DNA of 64,000 nucleotides, taken from NCBI GenBank assembly GCA_963580455.1, contig OY756968.1:21173996-21237995 (forward strand). The letters run 5' to 3'. Both the position numbers and the translations under genes were made by a program. The notes under the pieces are model-generated. The model was not told where the DNA came from, made no database searches, and was given only the letters and a program-made list of their open reading frames with translations. Numbering within the stretch: position 1 is the stretch's first letter; the number at the start of each line of letters is the position of its first letter. Shown piece by piece: positions 26,177 to 37,792 of this stretch. Source of the DNA: Euonymus europaeus. Its lineage: Eukaryota > Streptophyta > Magnoliopsida > Celastrales > Celastraceae.

Positions 26177-26583
26177 TGGGTCAGAGACTTTGGTTTTGTA
26201 TTGTTTCTGTGATTTTATTGTTGAAATTGGGCTGGTGGGGTTTATATATATAATAATAACGGATGACACTGCCACTTTTGTACAGAAACCATGTAAAATT
26301 GAGAAAAAGACAAAATTGGGGATAAGGTTGTTTATGGTTCTAGGGCTATTCTGTTCAGATATGGGTATTTGGAGGCGTCTCATAAATGTCCAGATATTTT
26401 AGTTTCAGTAGTTCAGATATTTCTATCACACTTGTGGATCCGAATCGCTCTCCACTTGCAACCTCACCTCTTCTCCTCTCCCCTGCCGACTACTTCAACC
26501 TTTTTGTTGTCTAGTTGACATTATATATTGCCCTGGCATCGTGTCTCTAGGAGGTTCAGTCAGCACTGAATATATTTTGTGTC
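26177..26583. promoter_or_regulatory. Shared promoter of FAD5-like and PIFI-like genes
   Basis: The two start codons are 407 bp apart and face away from each other. On the minus strand, TATA-like tatatataaacc lies at about 26240-26252 for the desaturase. On the plus strand, ttatatattg at 26521-26530 serves the PIFI-like gene. AGATATTTT (26392-26400), the reverse complement of the evening element AAAATATCT, and AGATATTT (26415-26422) lie near the middle. Circadian control of both genes is an inference from these motifs. Confidence 0.55.
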
Positions 26584-29311
26584 ATGGCGGCAACAAATGT
26601 GTCAAGCTTTATGTCTCTGGCACAGTCTTACTCAGCCACGCGGTCTCTTTCTAGTTCCAAAGCAAGTTCATGTCTTTCACATCCACTTGGTGAGTTTTTC
26701 ATTCTCTATTATGCCCCTTTTGGTTGCTTCTGCAACTGCACAAATGTTTGTCAAAATAGGCTAGCGATTGAGTAATCTTATATTGAAATCATTCTAGCCT
26801 GAAAAACTTCAGGATTACAGTCATACTTGGATATTCTAGTTAGCTTTTACAATTTGAGGAGAAGTACAGTTTTTCTGTTAGTTCAAGGTAAGCAAGATCC
26901 CAAAATATATGCCAGACAATCTAAGACGGCAGAACTGACAAAGAGAGGAAAAACTCTGATTCTCTTCAAAAAGTGAATAGAAGGGAACCGAGATGCCTAA
27001 ATATACCAGACAATCCAAGAGAACAGAAATTATTGAAGGTTACCCTCCTTTCTTTTTGTACTTGGAATCAACCTGAGCCATTAAAATAAAAGGATTTAGA
27101 TGTTTTTAATGGCATCTAACAAAAAACACACAATTCTATGGAAGTACAGGCATGTTGCTTACTTGATTCAATTCCAATTTCATTCATCTTTTTGTGGTTT
27201 AATTCTTCATCTGAAATTGTTGAAAAGCAATAACTAAAATTATTCCTACTGAGAGGAAAAAGATCATGTCTTGGAATGTTGAGTGCTATTATGCTTCTGC
27301 TCTAACTGATGCAGCTAGTGGTTTTGTGGGTGCTTCTCTCCCAATTACTTCTCGAAAGAAGAAAGTAGTTAAGAACAGCTTGAAAGTGAGTGCTACTGCA
27401 GCTGTTGAGACTGCTCCTGTGAAGGAGGAAATAAAAGAGTAAGTGCTTTAACTTCCAACCATTTGTAGTTGTGAGTGCTTGTACCGTGTGCTCTCTATGG
27501 AAACAATTGAACTTGTTATTTTGTGTATTTGGATATAGTATATATGTTCTCGAATCAGCATTCTACAATTAAAAGTGATAATTGTTCGTTATATATGAAA
27601 ATTTGATAATAAATGAGGAATGTTGAAGATCATTGATCACTTTGCTTAAGATTAAATTGGCACTATGGATCCAATCCCATCTACATAGATGATCTGTCCT
27701 TTTTACCTCTGGGAAATCTGATTTCCTCTTGCATCTTTTCTTCAGTTTTACCCTTCCGTCCTGGGCTATGTTTGAACTTGGGCGGGCTCCTGTGTATTGG
27801 AAAACTATGAATGGTCTTCCTCCAACAGCTGTAAGTTTGTTCTAGCTGCTGAACTTAAGAACTCAATTGATTTTTCTTGGTTATCCACTTTTGATAACGG
27901 TGTCCATGTAAATGGTCAAGGGGGAGAAGCTAAAGCTTTTTTACAACCCAGCTGCAAATAAACTTGCTCTTAATCAAGAATACGGAGTTGCATTCAATGG
28001 TAATTCCTGATCCAATGCATCTCCTTAGGACGTCCAAAGGCATTTGAACTATTTTTTTTCCTCTGTTGAGAGCTGTTGTTTAGGCATATGAAATACGTTT
28101 TCAAGCTAAATTTGTGTGAGTTCATGGATACTGAATCATCATTCTTTTATAAAATAAGACAAAAGCACAGCTCAAACTTTCGAATGCAGATGATTTGTTA
28201 CATTCTGTGGATGTCTGTTCGTTTTTAGTTTTTTCTTTGGATATATCCTGGTTAATTATGGCCATGAAATCTACGGTGAAAGTGGTCGGTGTAACCCTAG
28301 TTAATTTTTTTGCACAAGTGCATTCTTTTGCTATTGCTAATGGTGAACTACGATGAGTGTACAGTCTTCAATCATGACCATGGGATGAGTTATCTTTGCA
28401 GGGGGTTTTAATCAACCAATAATGTGTGGTGGTGAGCCAAGGGCAATGCGAAAGACGGACAGAGGAACAGCTGACGGTCCTATATTTACCATTCAGATTG
28501 TCATCCCTAAGCATGGTTAGCACTTTTCTGAAATTTTTACCCTCCTAGCAGGACATAAAATTTTTCTTTGATGGAGCTTATTACATTTTGCAGCCCTTAA
28601 TGTGATATTTTCATTCACAAATGGAGTTGATTGGGATGGCCCCTATAGACTGCGGTTTCAAGTTCCAAAAGCTTGGCGAAACAAATCCATTGAGTTCTTC
28701 AATGAGGTTGGCAGAGCTTGTGTCTGCACGCTCGTGTGTGGTGGAAAGCTTTGTTTATAATACAATTTTTGATATCCGTTAGTTGACAGTCTTGACAGCA
28801 ATAGAAATGATTTAGACAGTTCGAGGATTCATCTCCGATGAAAAATGAGATTCGTCTCCATTTGCTTCGAGATGAAATTAAGATAGCTCGTAATCATACT
28901 CTTTTATATGTTATATGTGGCATTCTAAAGGAAATTAAGGCAACTGTAATTATGTCGCAGGGACTGGCTGAAGAGTTGAGCAAAGAAGGCGCATGTGAAA
29001 AAGCAATATTTCCAGATACTAACGTTGTTGTTCCAAGCTGTGCTATGGTTGGCAACTTAACTGTTGAGGGAGTAAGTAAATTCTTTACATACACCAGCTC
29101 ATTTCTGTTGCGTTATGAGCTAATTTTTGTATGCCACTTAAGTGTAAAAGTCTGCTGTCAGTTTAATGCTAATGAACACGTGTTTCAGGGCGATCGTTGC
29201 GATCTAGATCTGGTTCCAGGATGTATGGATACTAGCTCGCATTTGTTTAACCCCCTTGCCAATGTAGATGATGGATCCTGCCCCATTGATGCGCCTGTCT
29301 CGGAGGAATAA
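26584..29311 (+). CDS. PIFI: PIFI-like chloroplast protein
   Basis: Eight exons (26584-26689, 27315-27438, 27746-27830, 27921-27999, 28402-28515, 28594-28706, 28961-29071, 29189-29311) give 284 residues. The Ser/Ala-rich first 60 residues look like a plastid transit peptide. The mature part has [62 protein letters not shown] and a Cys-containing end ([19 protein letters not shown]). I recognise this as the POST-ILLUMINATION CHLOROPHYLL FLUORESCENCE INCREASE family (At3g15840 from memory), implicated in NDH-dependent chlororespiratory electron flow. Its molecular activity is unknown and no catalytic motif is visible. Its position beside the FAD5-like gene, as in Arabidopsis, supports the identity. 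The gene is interrupted only by ordinary GT-AG introns. Confidence 0.82.
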
Positions 29312-29598
29312 GAATGCAGAGATTCTGGCTTCCCACCACAATACGTAAATATGAAACTCATGTCCGATATGTTTGCAGCATCAATGAGGATGCATCTGAT
29401 CAAGCCATATTTTGTGAAGTAGGACTTTCAAGTCAACCATTGCTTCAGATGGCCCTCCATATATATATTCTGGAATTGTTGATATCTCTAGGAGGAAGCT
29501 TTGGACTTTGTTGAGTTCGCATATAGCAGACATGGGAAAATCTCTCCCTAATATCGTGTAAATATATTGATCATATATTCTCCTTCATACTATTATAA

Positions 29599-29895
29599 GA
29601 GCAACTCCAATGGTACGCTGGATAATGACGCTGGAAATTTTGGAGTGTGCAGAGAGAATGATTTGAAAAAATTATATTGGAAGATGTGTAAGATGGTAGA
29701 AAAAGGTGAAATATGGTAGAAAAGTATGAGAAAAATTGTGTTGATGCTTGATATTTAGAGTGTTTGTGAATGAAAATTGAGAAAAATTATATTGGAATAT
29801 GTGTTGTTGATATGACTGTATTGGGAGTCGTGTTTTGTTGTAATAGAAGTTGGATCATGTTGAAAAATTTGAAGCTTCTACCATTGGAGTTGCTC
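29599..29895. mobile_element. Harbinger-like MITE
   Basis: GAGCAACTCCAATGGTA and TACCATTGGAGTTGCTC are perfect 17-bp inverted ends, flanked by TAA on each side (29596-29598, 29896-29898). The 297-bp interior is AT-rich and non-coding. It lies about 290 bp past the PIFI-like stop codon. Confidence 0.8.
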
Positions 29896-30094
29896 TAAGA
29901 AAGCACTGGAAGGGAATACATGAAAATCACAAAGATTGGTGGACAGTGATTTGTCTTTTAATCTATCAATCATTGTGGTTGTGGATCAGCAAATAAATTA
30001 TAGTCGGCTAGTAGTTGAATCAGACTTGAATATTAGGCCTAAGGGCCCATTTGTTTAACCTATGGTACAACTTAAAGTGCAAATGGTGTCTCAA

Positions 30095-30274
30095 TCGAAT
30101 GTCATATTTGTTGACAATTTCAAGTTGTGAGCCTTAAAATTGAAAATGTTGTCAGAGCAAATATAATAGGACATTTTTAATGGGTCGAATGTCATATTTG
30201 TTGACAATTTCAAATTGTGAGCCTTAAAATTGAAAATGTTGTCAGAGCAAATATAATAGGACATTTTTAACGGG
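30095..30274. repeat. 90-bp tandem duplication
   Basis: Two adjacent copies of a 90-bp unit beginning tcgaatgtcatatttgttg differ at about two or three positions (for example caagttg versus caaattg), so the duplication is recent. No coding potential is evident. Confidence 0.85.
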
Positions 30275-31358
30275 GAATGAATAATGCATGAGAATGTGTG
30301 TTTTTGTTTATGTGGCTGTATTGAGAAATATATTTTGTTGATATGGCTGTATTGAGAGATGTGTTTTGATGATATAGATGATGATGTGGCTTGACTTTTG
30401 TAAAAGATATGGAACCCATTATGAATTTTGTATGAAAATGGATGAGAGAATGAAAAAATAGATAGTTGGATAATGATTTTGTATTGGGAGATGTGTTTTA
30501 TTGATGTGACAATATTGAGAGAGTGTTTTGGTGATGTGAATTTATTGAAATATGTGTTATATTAATTTGATTGTATTGAAAGTTGTATTTTTGTGAGATA
30601 AAAGTGAGACCTATTTTTTGAATTTAATGGGCCATCAAATGTTCCTTTTATTGTATTTGTTCACTCCATAGTTTTTCATAATTCAAAATTGTGGAGCCCA
30701 AAGAATGTACAACCACATTACTTAATTGTCTCTATGTATTTTAAAAATTTCCAATTACTTTTTATCGTGATATCTTTTTTTGTAATTTTATTTATAAAAT
30801 TAATCTAACAGAAAAAATAAGTCAAACACCCACAACATTTTATATAATTTAAAGTTGTGGGACTCGGTTTTTATTCTGAATTTTATATTGAATTTTATAC
30901 AATTTAAAGCTCATATAATTGTGAAAAAAGCAAAACCTAAATTTATTTTTCATAAACAGTGTTTGTGTATCTCTGGGAGATCAGATATTAATGTTTCTAA
31001 TGGCTACTCACTTTCTCCCGTTACTATCACTTTAAGACTTATATTCCACATCAATTAGGATTTAAAAATGATATTTTTAATAAAAAATGAGTATCCTATT
31101 TATTACCATATAACACTCATGAGTATGCTATTTCTAACAAACAAGTTAACTGTATTTTGTCGTAATTGTGTGGCAATGCACACGAAATATCAATAAAGAT
31201 AATAAATAGTAATAGTTTTCAAGTAATTAAACCAAGAAATTCAGCACTAAACTCAAAGGCAGTTCTTGAACACGCGTTCCAAAACTCCTTAACACAAGAA
31301 ACGAAAGGAACAGAGACATCTCTGTCAAAATTTACAAAGTGTGACTTGTCTATAACTG
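30275..31358. other. Intergenic region, no gene recognised
   Basis: AT-rich sequence with many repeated variants of gttgatatggctgtattgagag (about 30300-30600), suggesting a decayed repeat. It contains the 3' flank of the CBS-domain gene. No gene is supported. Confidence 0.5.
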
Positions 31359-32716
31359 TCACATTACATTGGACTCCGAAAGTATACTGGCCCTTAATAC
31401 TCTGATCATGTCTGTAATAGAGACCAGCCCAACAAGCAGGCCAATTTGGTCCACGACCCAAACTCGGTGAACATGATGAGAGACAGCCTTGTCAATAACA
31501 TCCCCCAATGGTGAATCAACCTGGCAAGTCACAAGTTCCCTGGGCGATCCTACACCTGAAGATGAAAACAAAGGACTCCTCAATATCTCCTCAGTGAAGT
31601 GCAGAGCTGTAAGCTGTAACCACGTCTTTAGTGAAGCTAAATGGCACCCTCTCAGATCTGTTGCCGAAAATGTCCCCACCACCTTCCTCCCTCCACCCTC
31701 AATAATGTGTCTGCAGTGATCTTCTTGAATGGTGTTTGTGGATTGGACTATTGGGACAGCGTTTAACATGACAGCTCTCATGGACTTGATGGCTTCGATA
31801 ACTTTGGTACGATCTGTTATTGCGAATACGTTTGAGTTCACGGCTCTCAACTCCGCGACGCTCCGTGACATGATGCCCCGGAGCTCGTCCGCATGTCGCT
31901 CCTTCAAGAATATCAACAAGTCCATCTGTGTAAGCATTCGATAGCTCGACGCGGACTCCACGAGCTCCACTCCTGACACGTTCTCCATTCTACTGTCCAC
32001 CGGGACTAAGGCTCGGTGGACGCCTTTGCTAAATACTTCCATACACTCCCCTACACTGCATCCACAATGGATGTCAATAGATTTCAAATAAGGATTATCT
32101 CACAATTATCTCAAGTGGAAGTGACAGTGATGGATGCGAATGATTCATGTTAAATCGTGAACCCCATGCCCACATACCATATGAAATCGTGTTTATTCAT
32201 CTCAATATTTGAAATCATCTGAAATAGTTGGATTAAAAAAAACCCAAATCCGTATAATTAGGGAGTATGAAGTTACCTTGTGTCGGGGTTTAGAGTCCAT
32301 AGACTAAGGTCTTCGAGGCAGTGTCCTATGATGTTGGACACAGGTACGGACATCTTTTCATCGAGATCAAACACATCGCTATCATCTCCAGCGATGTGTG
32401 CCAATATATCAAACATGTTGACCATACCTATGTAGTGCTTCCGTACGGCGCCAGTCTGTTTATCAGATTCCATGATCATGGACCCACCTGCACCTATCCA
32501 GTGCCCCGGAGGCGCAGCCACTGGCACCGCCACCACTTTGTTTGCTACCAAGGCGTTCATCGTGTGGCCTAAAGTTGCCGTGTACGGTACCTCCACAAGT
32601 CTCCTCTTGTTCGTAGTTAGATCCTTCACTTTCCTTTCTTTCAGACTTGGCTTCTGGCCGGTTACCGTTTGGTTCTCCGCCGTGGCGGCGGTGTTGTGCT
32701 CTCTCTGTTGCTGCAT
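31359..32716 (-). CDS. PV42: PV42-like four-CBS-domain protein (SNF4-like gamma)
   Basis: Two exons (32716-32277, 32055-31359) give 378 residues. The product resembles the plant PV42 class of SnRK1 gamma-type regulatory proteins, whose paired CBS domains bind adenosine ligands or kinase partners. Visible are KRRLVEVPYTATLGHTMNAL (CBS1 start, near residue 38), a loop AAPPGHWIGAGGSM, HYIGMVNMFDILAHIAG (about 94-110), VHRALVPVDS (about 160), YRMLTQMDLLIFL, KVVGTFSATDLRG, and a last CBS unit ending LLVGLVSITDMIRVLR. The exon junction replaces the intron-retained Arg by Ser and joins LNPDT to VGECMEVF. From memory it matches At1g80090 (PV42b). PV42 proteins affect stamen and pollen development in Arabidopsis; a similar role here is inference. 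Confidence 0.88.
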
Positions 32717-33539
32717 TTTCTTTGTCTTTGTTTTTTCTTTTTGGATTTGCTCCCAAAGATTTTGAATTTGAAATATATATACACAAAAGTGTATGTATTA
32801 AATTGTGATATATATATATATATGTATATGTATATATAGATGTGCATTTGACGTGTCAGTGTACAAATTTCCGTTTGTGCGTGGCGATTGCTTGATCCGG
32901 CAAGTGGAAGGGCTTAAGGTTTGTTGCTGTTCCCATACAATACAGGTGACAGTGACGTGTAGTTATGGATAGCATTTGTTTTATGAAAATATTATTTATC
33001 CGATCGAGTTAAGATAAATTTGATAGCATGATAAAAAAGAAGATATGAATGCTTCAAAATTGTAAAACTTGTTGTAAAGTGTGTGTGGATTCGGGTGTAA
33101 CTTCTTGTTTGGCAGCATCCTATTATAGTTTTGGAATACCATTATATGAAAGGTTGATACAACATGTGATTAAAGCAAGTCAAAATGTTTCAACTTTGTA
33201 TGCGAAAGTGATGTAACTCTACACACTCGGTCAATTTTTTTTTTCCCTCGATCAGTCAATAAATATTTAACCCAAATCAATCTATAAATTTCAAACCTAA
33301 AGGATTCGTCACTCAAAGATTGAGGCCGAAAGGGAGAAAAAGGGGAACGAAGATTCGTCAATGATAGTGACGACGACGACTCACCAACGATCGAGGCTCA
33401 GAGTAGGATTTTGAGAAATTGTTAGGCTGAAAGCAGGGTTCTAAGAGAAGGGATTTTGAGAGAAGGATGAGACTCAAAATTTTCAGAGAGAAGGAAGGAA
33501 AATTTAAGATCAATATGGATGGAGATCAAAATGTTTTTT

Positions 33540-33944
33540 CGCACATTTTTGGCATGTAACAGCGACGTATGTCGCCATACAACAATAATAATTTTTTTTT
33601 TAGATAACAATTTTATTTTCATTTTTATATATTTGCGGCAACAAATATAGTCGCCGTCAATTGTACAATGTATTTACGACAATAAAATAAAATTTTCGTT
33701 AAAAGGTTATACTTATTAACGACAAATATTAATATCGCCGTATATTAGCTAGTATGACTATTTAGGGCGAGCTAACGTGTTGCTGCTAATTATTACACGA
33801 ATATGAGGCGAAAATAAAAGTTGCCGATAATATATGAATATGAATATATAACGGCGCAATTCATTGTCATCACATATATTCTATGTTTTTACGGCAACTA
33901 CTTTATGTCACTGTTAAGGTCGCCGTAAAATATAATATCTAGTG
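33540..33944 (-). mobile_element. CACTA-type transposon end fragment
   Basis: Read on the minus strand the fragment starts CACTA (33944-33940) and carries many short subterminal words of the tcgccgtaa / gcgacaa type in both orientations (ttgccg, cggcaac, tcgccgt, cgacaaa), as in En/Spm elements. The opposite terminus and a transposase were not found, so this is a remnant or one end of a larger decayed copy. Confidence 0.5.
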
Positions 33945-36377
33945 TAGCAGTGTAGTAGGCTCGAGGATATGATCAATAGAAGCCCCAATTTCCAAATTGA
34001 TTATATCCCTAGAGAGCCTCAAAGCCATTGCAAACCTCTATTCGACCGATAACTCGGGACCTGACTTGATGTATATCTATGGTGATCCATAATTAAAAAA
34101 AGTATAAGGACTTCTTCAGTTCAAAAAAAGTTCAAAACTTAGATGATCAAAAATTAAAAGTACAGGGACTAATCTGATACTTATCCTTACATAAAACAAT
34201 AAACTTCAAAGTGCATTTGGCCATGAATCGATCAAATGAATGATTTTGTGTGGGGTTATATATGTGATATGTGGGTTACAGTTTTTAATTATATTATTTT
34301 TAATAATAATGTAATTAAAAAATAATGAATTTTTTTTTACATACATAAAACAATAAATTCCTGAGTGATCTAACTACATGGAAGCTAAAAAGCAGGTTAA
34401 AATTCCACGCAAAAGCCAGGCACCAGGCTTTTAGTTAAGAAAAAAATATGTGAATTTTGGATGGTTGAAAATTTTGATTCCTTAATATTTTCCTATCTAC
34501 GTTTTGATTCCTCTTAAGTGAGGCATGAACTGTTTGGAGTGATTTATGCTCGTTGCCTCTTATGTTATGCTTGACATGAGGGTTGGGAGAGGTTCATGAA
34601 AGTGAATCTTTACTTGATATTTATAAGGATAGAGGGTTTATGTGAGTGAACACTTTCAAACTCTTCATTTTGAGGGATTGAGAAAAAAAAAGTGTTGGGA
34701 GGTGTTCGAATGAGATTCGGAGGGATTCGCTTGTTCACGAACCTCTCCCAACCCCTCTAAACACTTCTCTCAAGCAAAGTCTTAAAGTAAAATAAGATTC
34801 ACGTCTTGTGTTACTAATTCCTTCAATTTCTTAAATTACAGGAGAGATGAAGGAAGTTTCATTACAGATTATAATCAAGATTATAAAAATGTACATTCTC
34901 TGATTCAAATGATCGAGAATAAATAAAATTGAAAACAATAAAAGTTCACAAAGAACATAATTGGGGGCAAGAAATTTTATCACAGTAATTCATAATTCAT
35001 GCAGCAACAACAACAGTATCAAGTTCTTGATGATGATATTGCTCTTTTTTTTAACAAGATTATCGGGTAAATGGTTTTCAATGATAAGGTAGGCGAGTCT
35101 AGATTGATAAGATTTGAGAGTGCTCTAATGAGGCACAAGGGGTAGATACTACAAATTAGATACGAGAAAACACATGAAAAAGACGAGGAATAATTATACC
35201 CTAAATCTGATAATAAAAAAAAAAAAAAAGAGAGAAGTTTATGTTTTTTTTCAGTTTTATTCGAAATTAACATCCTTATATGGAGGGTAACATAGACTTG
35301 GGACAAGTTGGGTCTAAAAACATAATATTTTTGTTAAAATATTTTCTTAATTGACAAATCATTATATCTCATTCAAATAACAGTAATATATTGAGAGGAT
35401 AAACATTAATTTTTTAATTTTTTTTCTATCACATTATAATGAAAAAACGGGCAAAAACAATATGATTTACATAGCTTAGAGCCTAAACTCATGACTCATG
35501 ACTCATGACAAATTAATTAATTCTTAGGGCACTAGTTTGAATCTATTAAAAAAATGGATGATATAAAAAGATAAAATTTCTTAGAGGAAACAAAATCAAA
35601 ATCACTATCTGCCCTGTAGATATTAGTCAAAATAATTAACAAAAAATTTAAATTTCCACCAATATCTTATATATGTATCCATCAAACATTGATACTAAAA
35701 GCTCCAATTAAATCTTAAGTTACATAAAATTGAGAGTTAATTTACGAAATAACAATCCAAACCCATGAAAATCCATAGTAAAGGTGATTGCAACATATGT
35801 TTAATCAATAATTTAGGCATGAAGTTCACACCTAGACACACATGCTTATGATATGAAGTCCTAGAAACAAAAAAGAACTCATGACAACCATATTTCTTAT
35901 TTTATAAATTGACACGCGATCAATAACAACTAACTATTTTTTTAATCATATATCCACTAATTAATTCATAATCCTTGGATTTTCGTTAATAATTATATTA
36001 TGAATCACATAAGAAATGCACAACATAAAAATTAAGTCACCAATCCCTACAATTGAAGTCTCTGTCGTTAAATTGCATAATTATATTCTACCGATATTTT
36101 CAGAGCATGGGTCGGCAGAGAAGTCTTTCAATTCCGTGCCAACCAAAGTACAAAACCACGTCGCATATTCTTTGTGGTTAGAAAAACATAATAGTAGCCC
36201 GGAGAAGCGAGTCCATTGGACCCAAACCCAACAAAGAACAGAGATCTCGTGACAGCCATTAATGCTCAGAGTCCAAGTCCATTCATTAATTTCAATTCCT
36301 CCAATTCTCGTGAAACAAACTAACTACCTACACCAACCTCACTCTTCTCTTTAACTCCACAATCCAAACCCTACCAC

Positions 36378-36385
36378 TATAAAAG
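36378..36385 (+). promoter_or_regulatory. TATA box of TMM
   Basis: TATAAAAG lies 49 bases before the TMM start codon and would place transcription start some 20-30 bases before the ATG. Confidence 0.6.
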
Positions 36386-36433
36386 CCCAAGCCCACAATC
36401 CCTCCATCTCCACTCTCCACGCAAAAATTCAAA

Positions 36434-37792
36434 ATGGCAGTCCAGTATTTCTCACTGCAAAAACTCCTCAGTCTCTCAATTCTCTTGCCACTCGTCAGTC
36501 CTTTCACGGTCATAACATCAGATTCCGATGTTCCTTCTTCGGCACTGATTGATGGGCCACAACCCGCTTTCTCCACGAATCAAAATGGGGCACGAACCGA
36601 CCGGATTGAGCAAGAGGCGGTCTACGAGATTATGAGGGCCACGGGTAACGATTGGGCAACCGAGATCCCTGACGTCTGCCGCGGACGGTGGCACGGCATT
36701 GAGTGCATGCCCGACAAGGAAAACGTGCAGCACGTCGTTTCGCTGTCTTTCGGTGCGTTGTCGGATGATACGGCCTTCCCGACGTGTGATCCGACCCGGT
36801 CTTACGTTTCGGAGTCTATCACCAAGCTTCCTCACTTGCGGACTTTGTTCTTTTTCCGTTGCTTCAGCAACAATCCGCAACGGATCCCGACATTTTTGGG
36901 GCGGATGGGCCCCACATTGCAGACATTGGTGTTGAGAGATAATGGATTTGTGGGTCGCATACCAAGTGAGTTGGGGAATCTTACACGGTTGAGGATCCTT
37001 GATCTTCACAAGAACAGTCTCAACGGTTCAATTCCGGACTCACTTGGCCGGCTTACCGGTCTGATGTCGTTGGATTTGAGTTGGAACAAATTAAGCGGTT
37101 CAATTCCCGGTTTAAGTTTCCCGGCTTTGAAAATTTTGGATTTGAGCCAAAATCTTTTGATGGGTCCAATTCCATCTAGTATTGGAGGTTGTCAATCCCT
37201 AATCAAGATGGATTTTACTCGTAACCATCTCACCGGTTCAATCCCCGAGTCAATTGTGGGTCTAAAGGATCTCATTCTTATGGATTTAAGCTATAATCGT
37301 CTTTCCGGTTTACTTCCCACTACGTTCAAGAGTTTGAAATCTCTCCAAGTTTTGAATCTCAAAGGCAATCCCATGACGACTACTTCGCTTCCCAGTAATG
37401 CATTTGATGGGATGAAGGGTTTAATGTTCTTGATCCTCTCCAATATGAATATGCATGGCTCGATCCCCGAGTCAATCGGCCGGTTGTCGAACCTCCGTGT
37501 CATTTATCTTGATGGTAACCGGTTCAATGGTTCAATTCCTAATGGCTTTAGGAACTTGAGAAATCTTAGTGAACTAAGGCTCAATGATAATCAATTATCC
37601 GGTCCAATTCCATTAGAAAGAGAGACTGTTTGGAAAATGAAGAGAAATCTAAAGTTACATAACAATTTTGGGTTATGTTACAACCCAAATAGTGGTTTTG
37701 AAGATGGTTTGGATCCATCATTCTATTCTGATATTGGTTCATGCACCACACCGACACCCACACCTGGTTCTACAAGGACAGTACAACACTAG
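36434..37792 (+). CDS. TMM: TOO MANY MOUTHS leucine-rich-repeat receptor-like protein
   Basis: A single uninterrupted exon encodes 452 residues. TMM is a receptor-like protein that works with ERECTA-family kinases to read EPF peptides and control stomatal spacing. After a signal peptide (about 1-26) come TMM-specific stretches FTVITSDSD, IMRATGNDWATEIPDVCRG, RWHGIECMPD and SFGALSDDTAFPTCDPTRSYVSES, then about ten LRRs (about 135-395) with repeated LxxNxLxGSIP units, and an LRR cap RLNDNQLSGPIP...RETVWKM. Arabidopsis TMM is about 496 residues and ends in a transmembrane tail. Here the frame stops at TRTVQH just where that tail should begin, and a hydrophobic stretch follows in a shifted frame (about 37820-37865). 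A frameshift, a sequence error, or a truly soluble form are possible. Matches At1g80080 from memory. Confidence 0.93.
   Translation: MAVQYFSLQKLLSLSILLPLVSPFTVITSDSDVPSSALIDGPQPAFSTNQNGARTDRIEQEAVYEIMRATGNDWATEIPDVCRGRWHGIECMPDKENVQHVVSLSFGALSDDTAFPTCDPTRSYVSESITKLPHLRTLFFFRCFSNNPQRIPTFLGRMGPTLQTLVLRDNGFVGRIPSELGNLTRLRILDLHKNSLNGSIPDSLGRLTGLMSLDLSWNKLSGSIPGLSFPALKILDLSQNLLMGPIPSSIGGCQSLIKMDFTRNHLTGSIPESIVGLKDLILMDLSYNRLSGLLPTTFKSLKSLQVLNLKGNPMTTTSLPSNAFDGMKGLMFLILSNMNMHGSIPESIGRLSNLRVIYLDGNRFNGSIPNGFRNLRNLSELRLNDNQLSGPIPLERETVWKMKRNLKLHNNFGLCYNPNSGFEDGLDPSFYSDIGSCTTPTPTPGSTRTVQH

Larger units (their letters stand above)
32717..36433. other. Intergenic region between divergent PV42 and TMM genes
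   Basis: This 3.7-kb spacer separates two genes transcribed away from each other. It holds a TA/GT microsatellite (about 32770-32840), the CACTA-like end listed separately, and AT-rich sequence without supported frames (several short antisense frames at 33170-33622 and 35019-35306 look fortuitous). The last 150 bases form the TMM promoter. Confidence 0.5.

Noticed and set aside
28838..29311. 157-codon continuous frame at the end of the PIFI-like gene
   Set aside because: It reads through introns between exons 6, 7 and 8. The spliced model keeps family similarity and phase at every junction.
36518..37009. 163-codon antisense frame within TMM
   Set aside because: A shadow of the LRR coding strand, with no domain and no promoter or start context.
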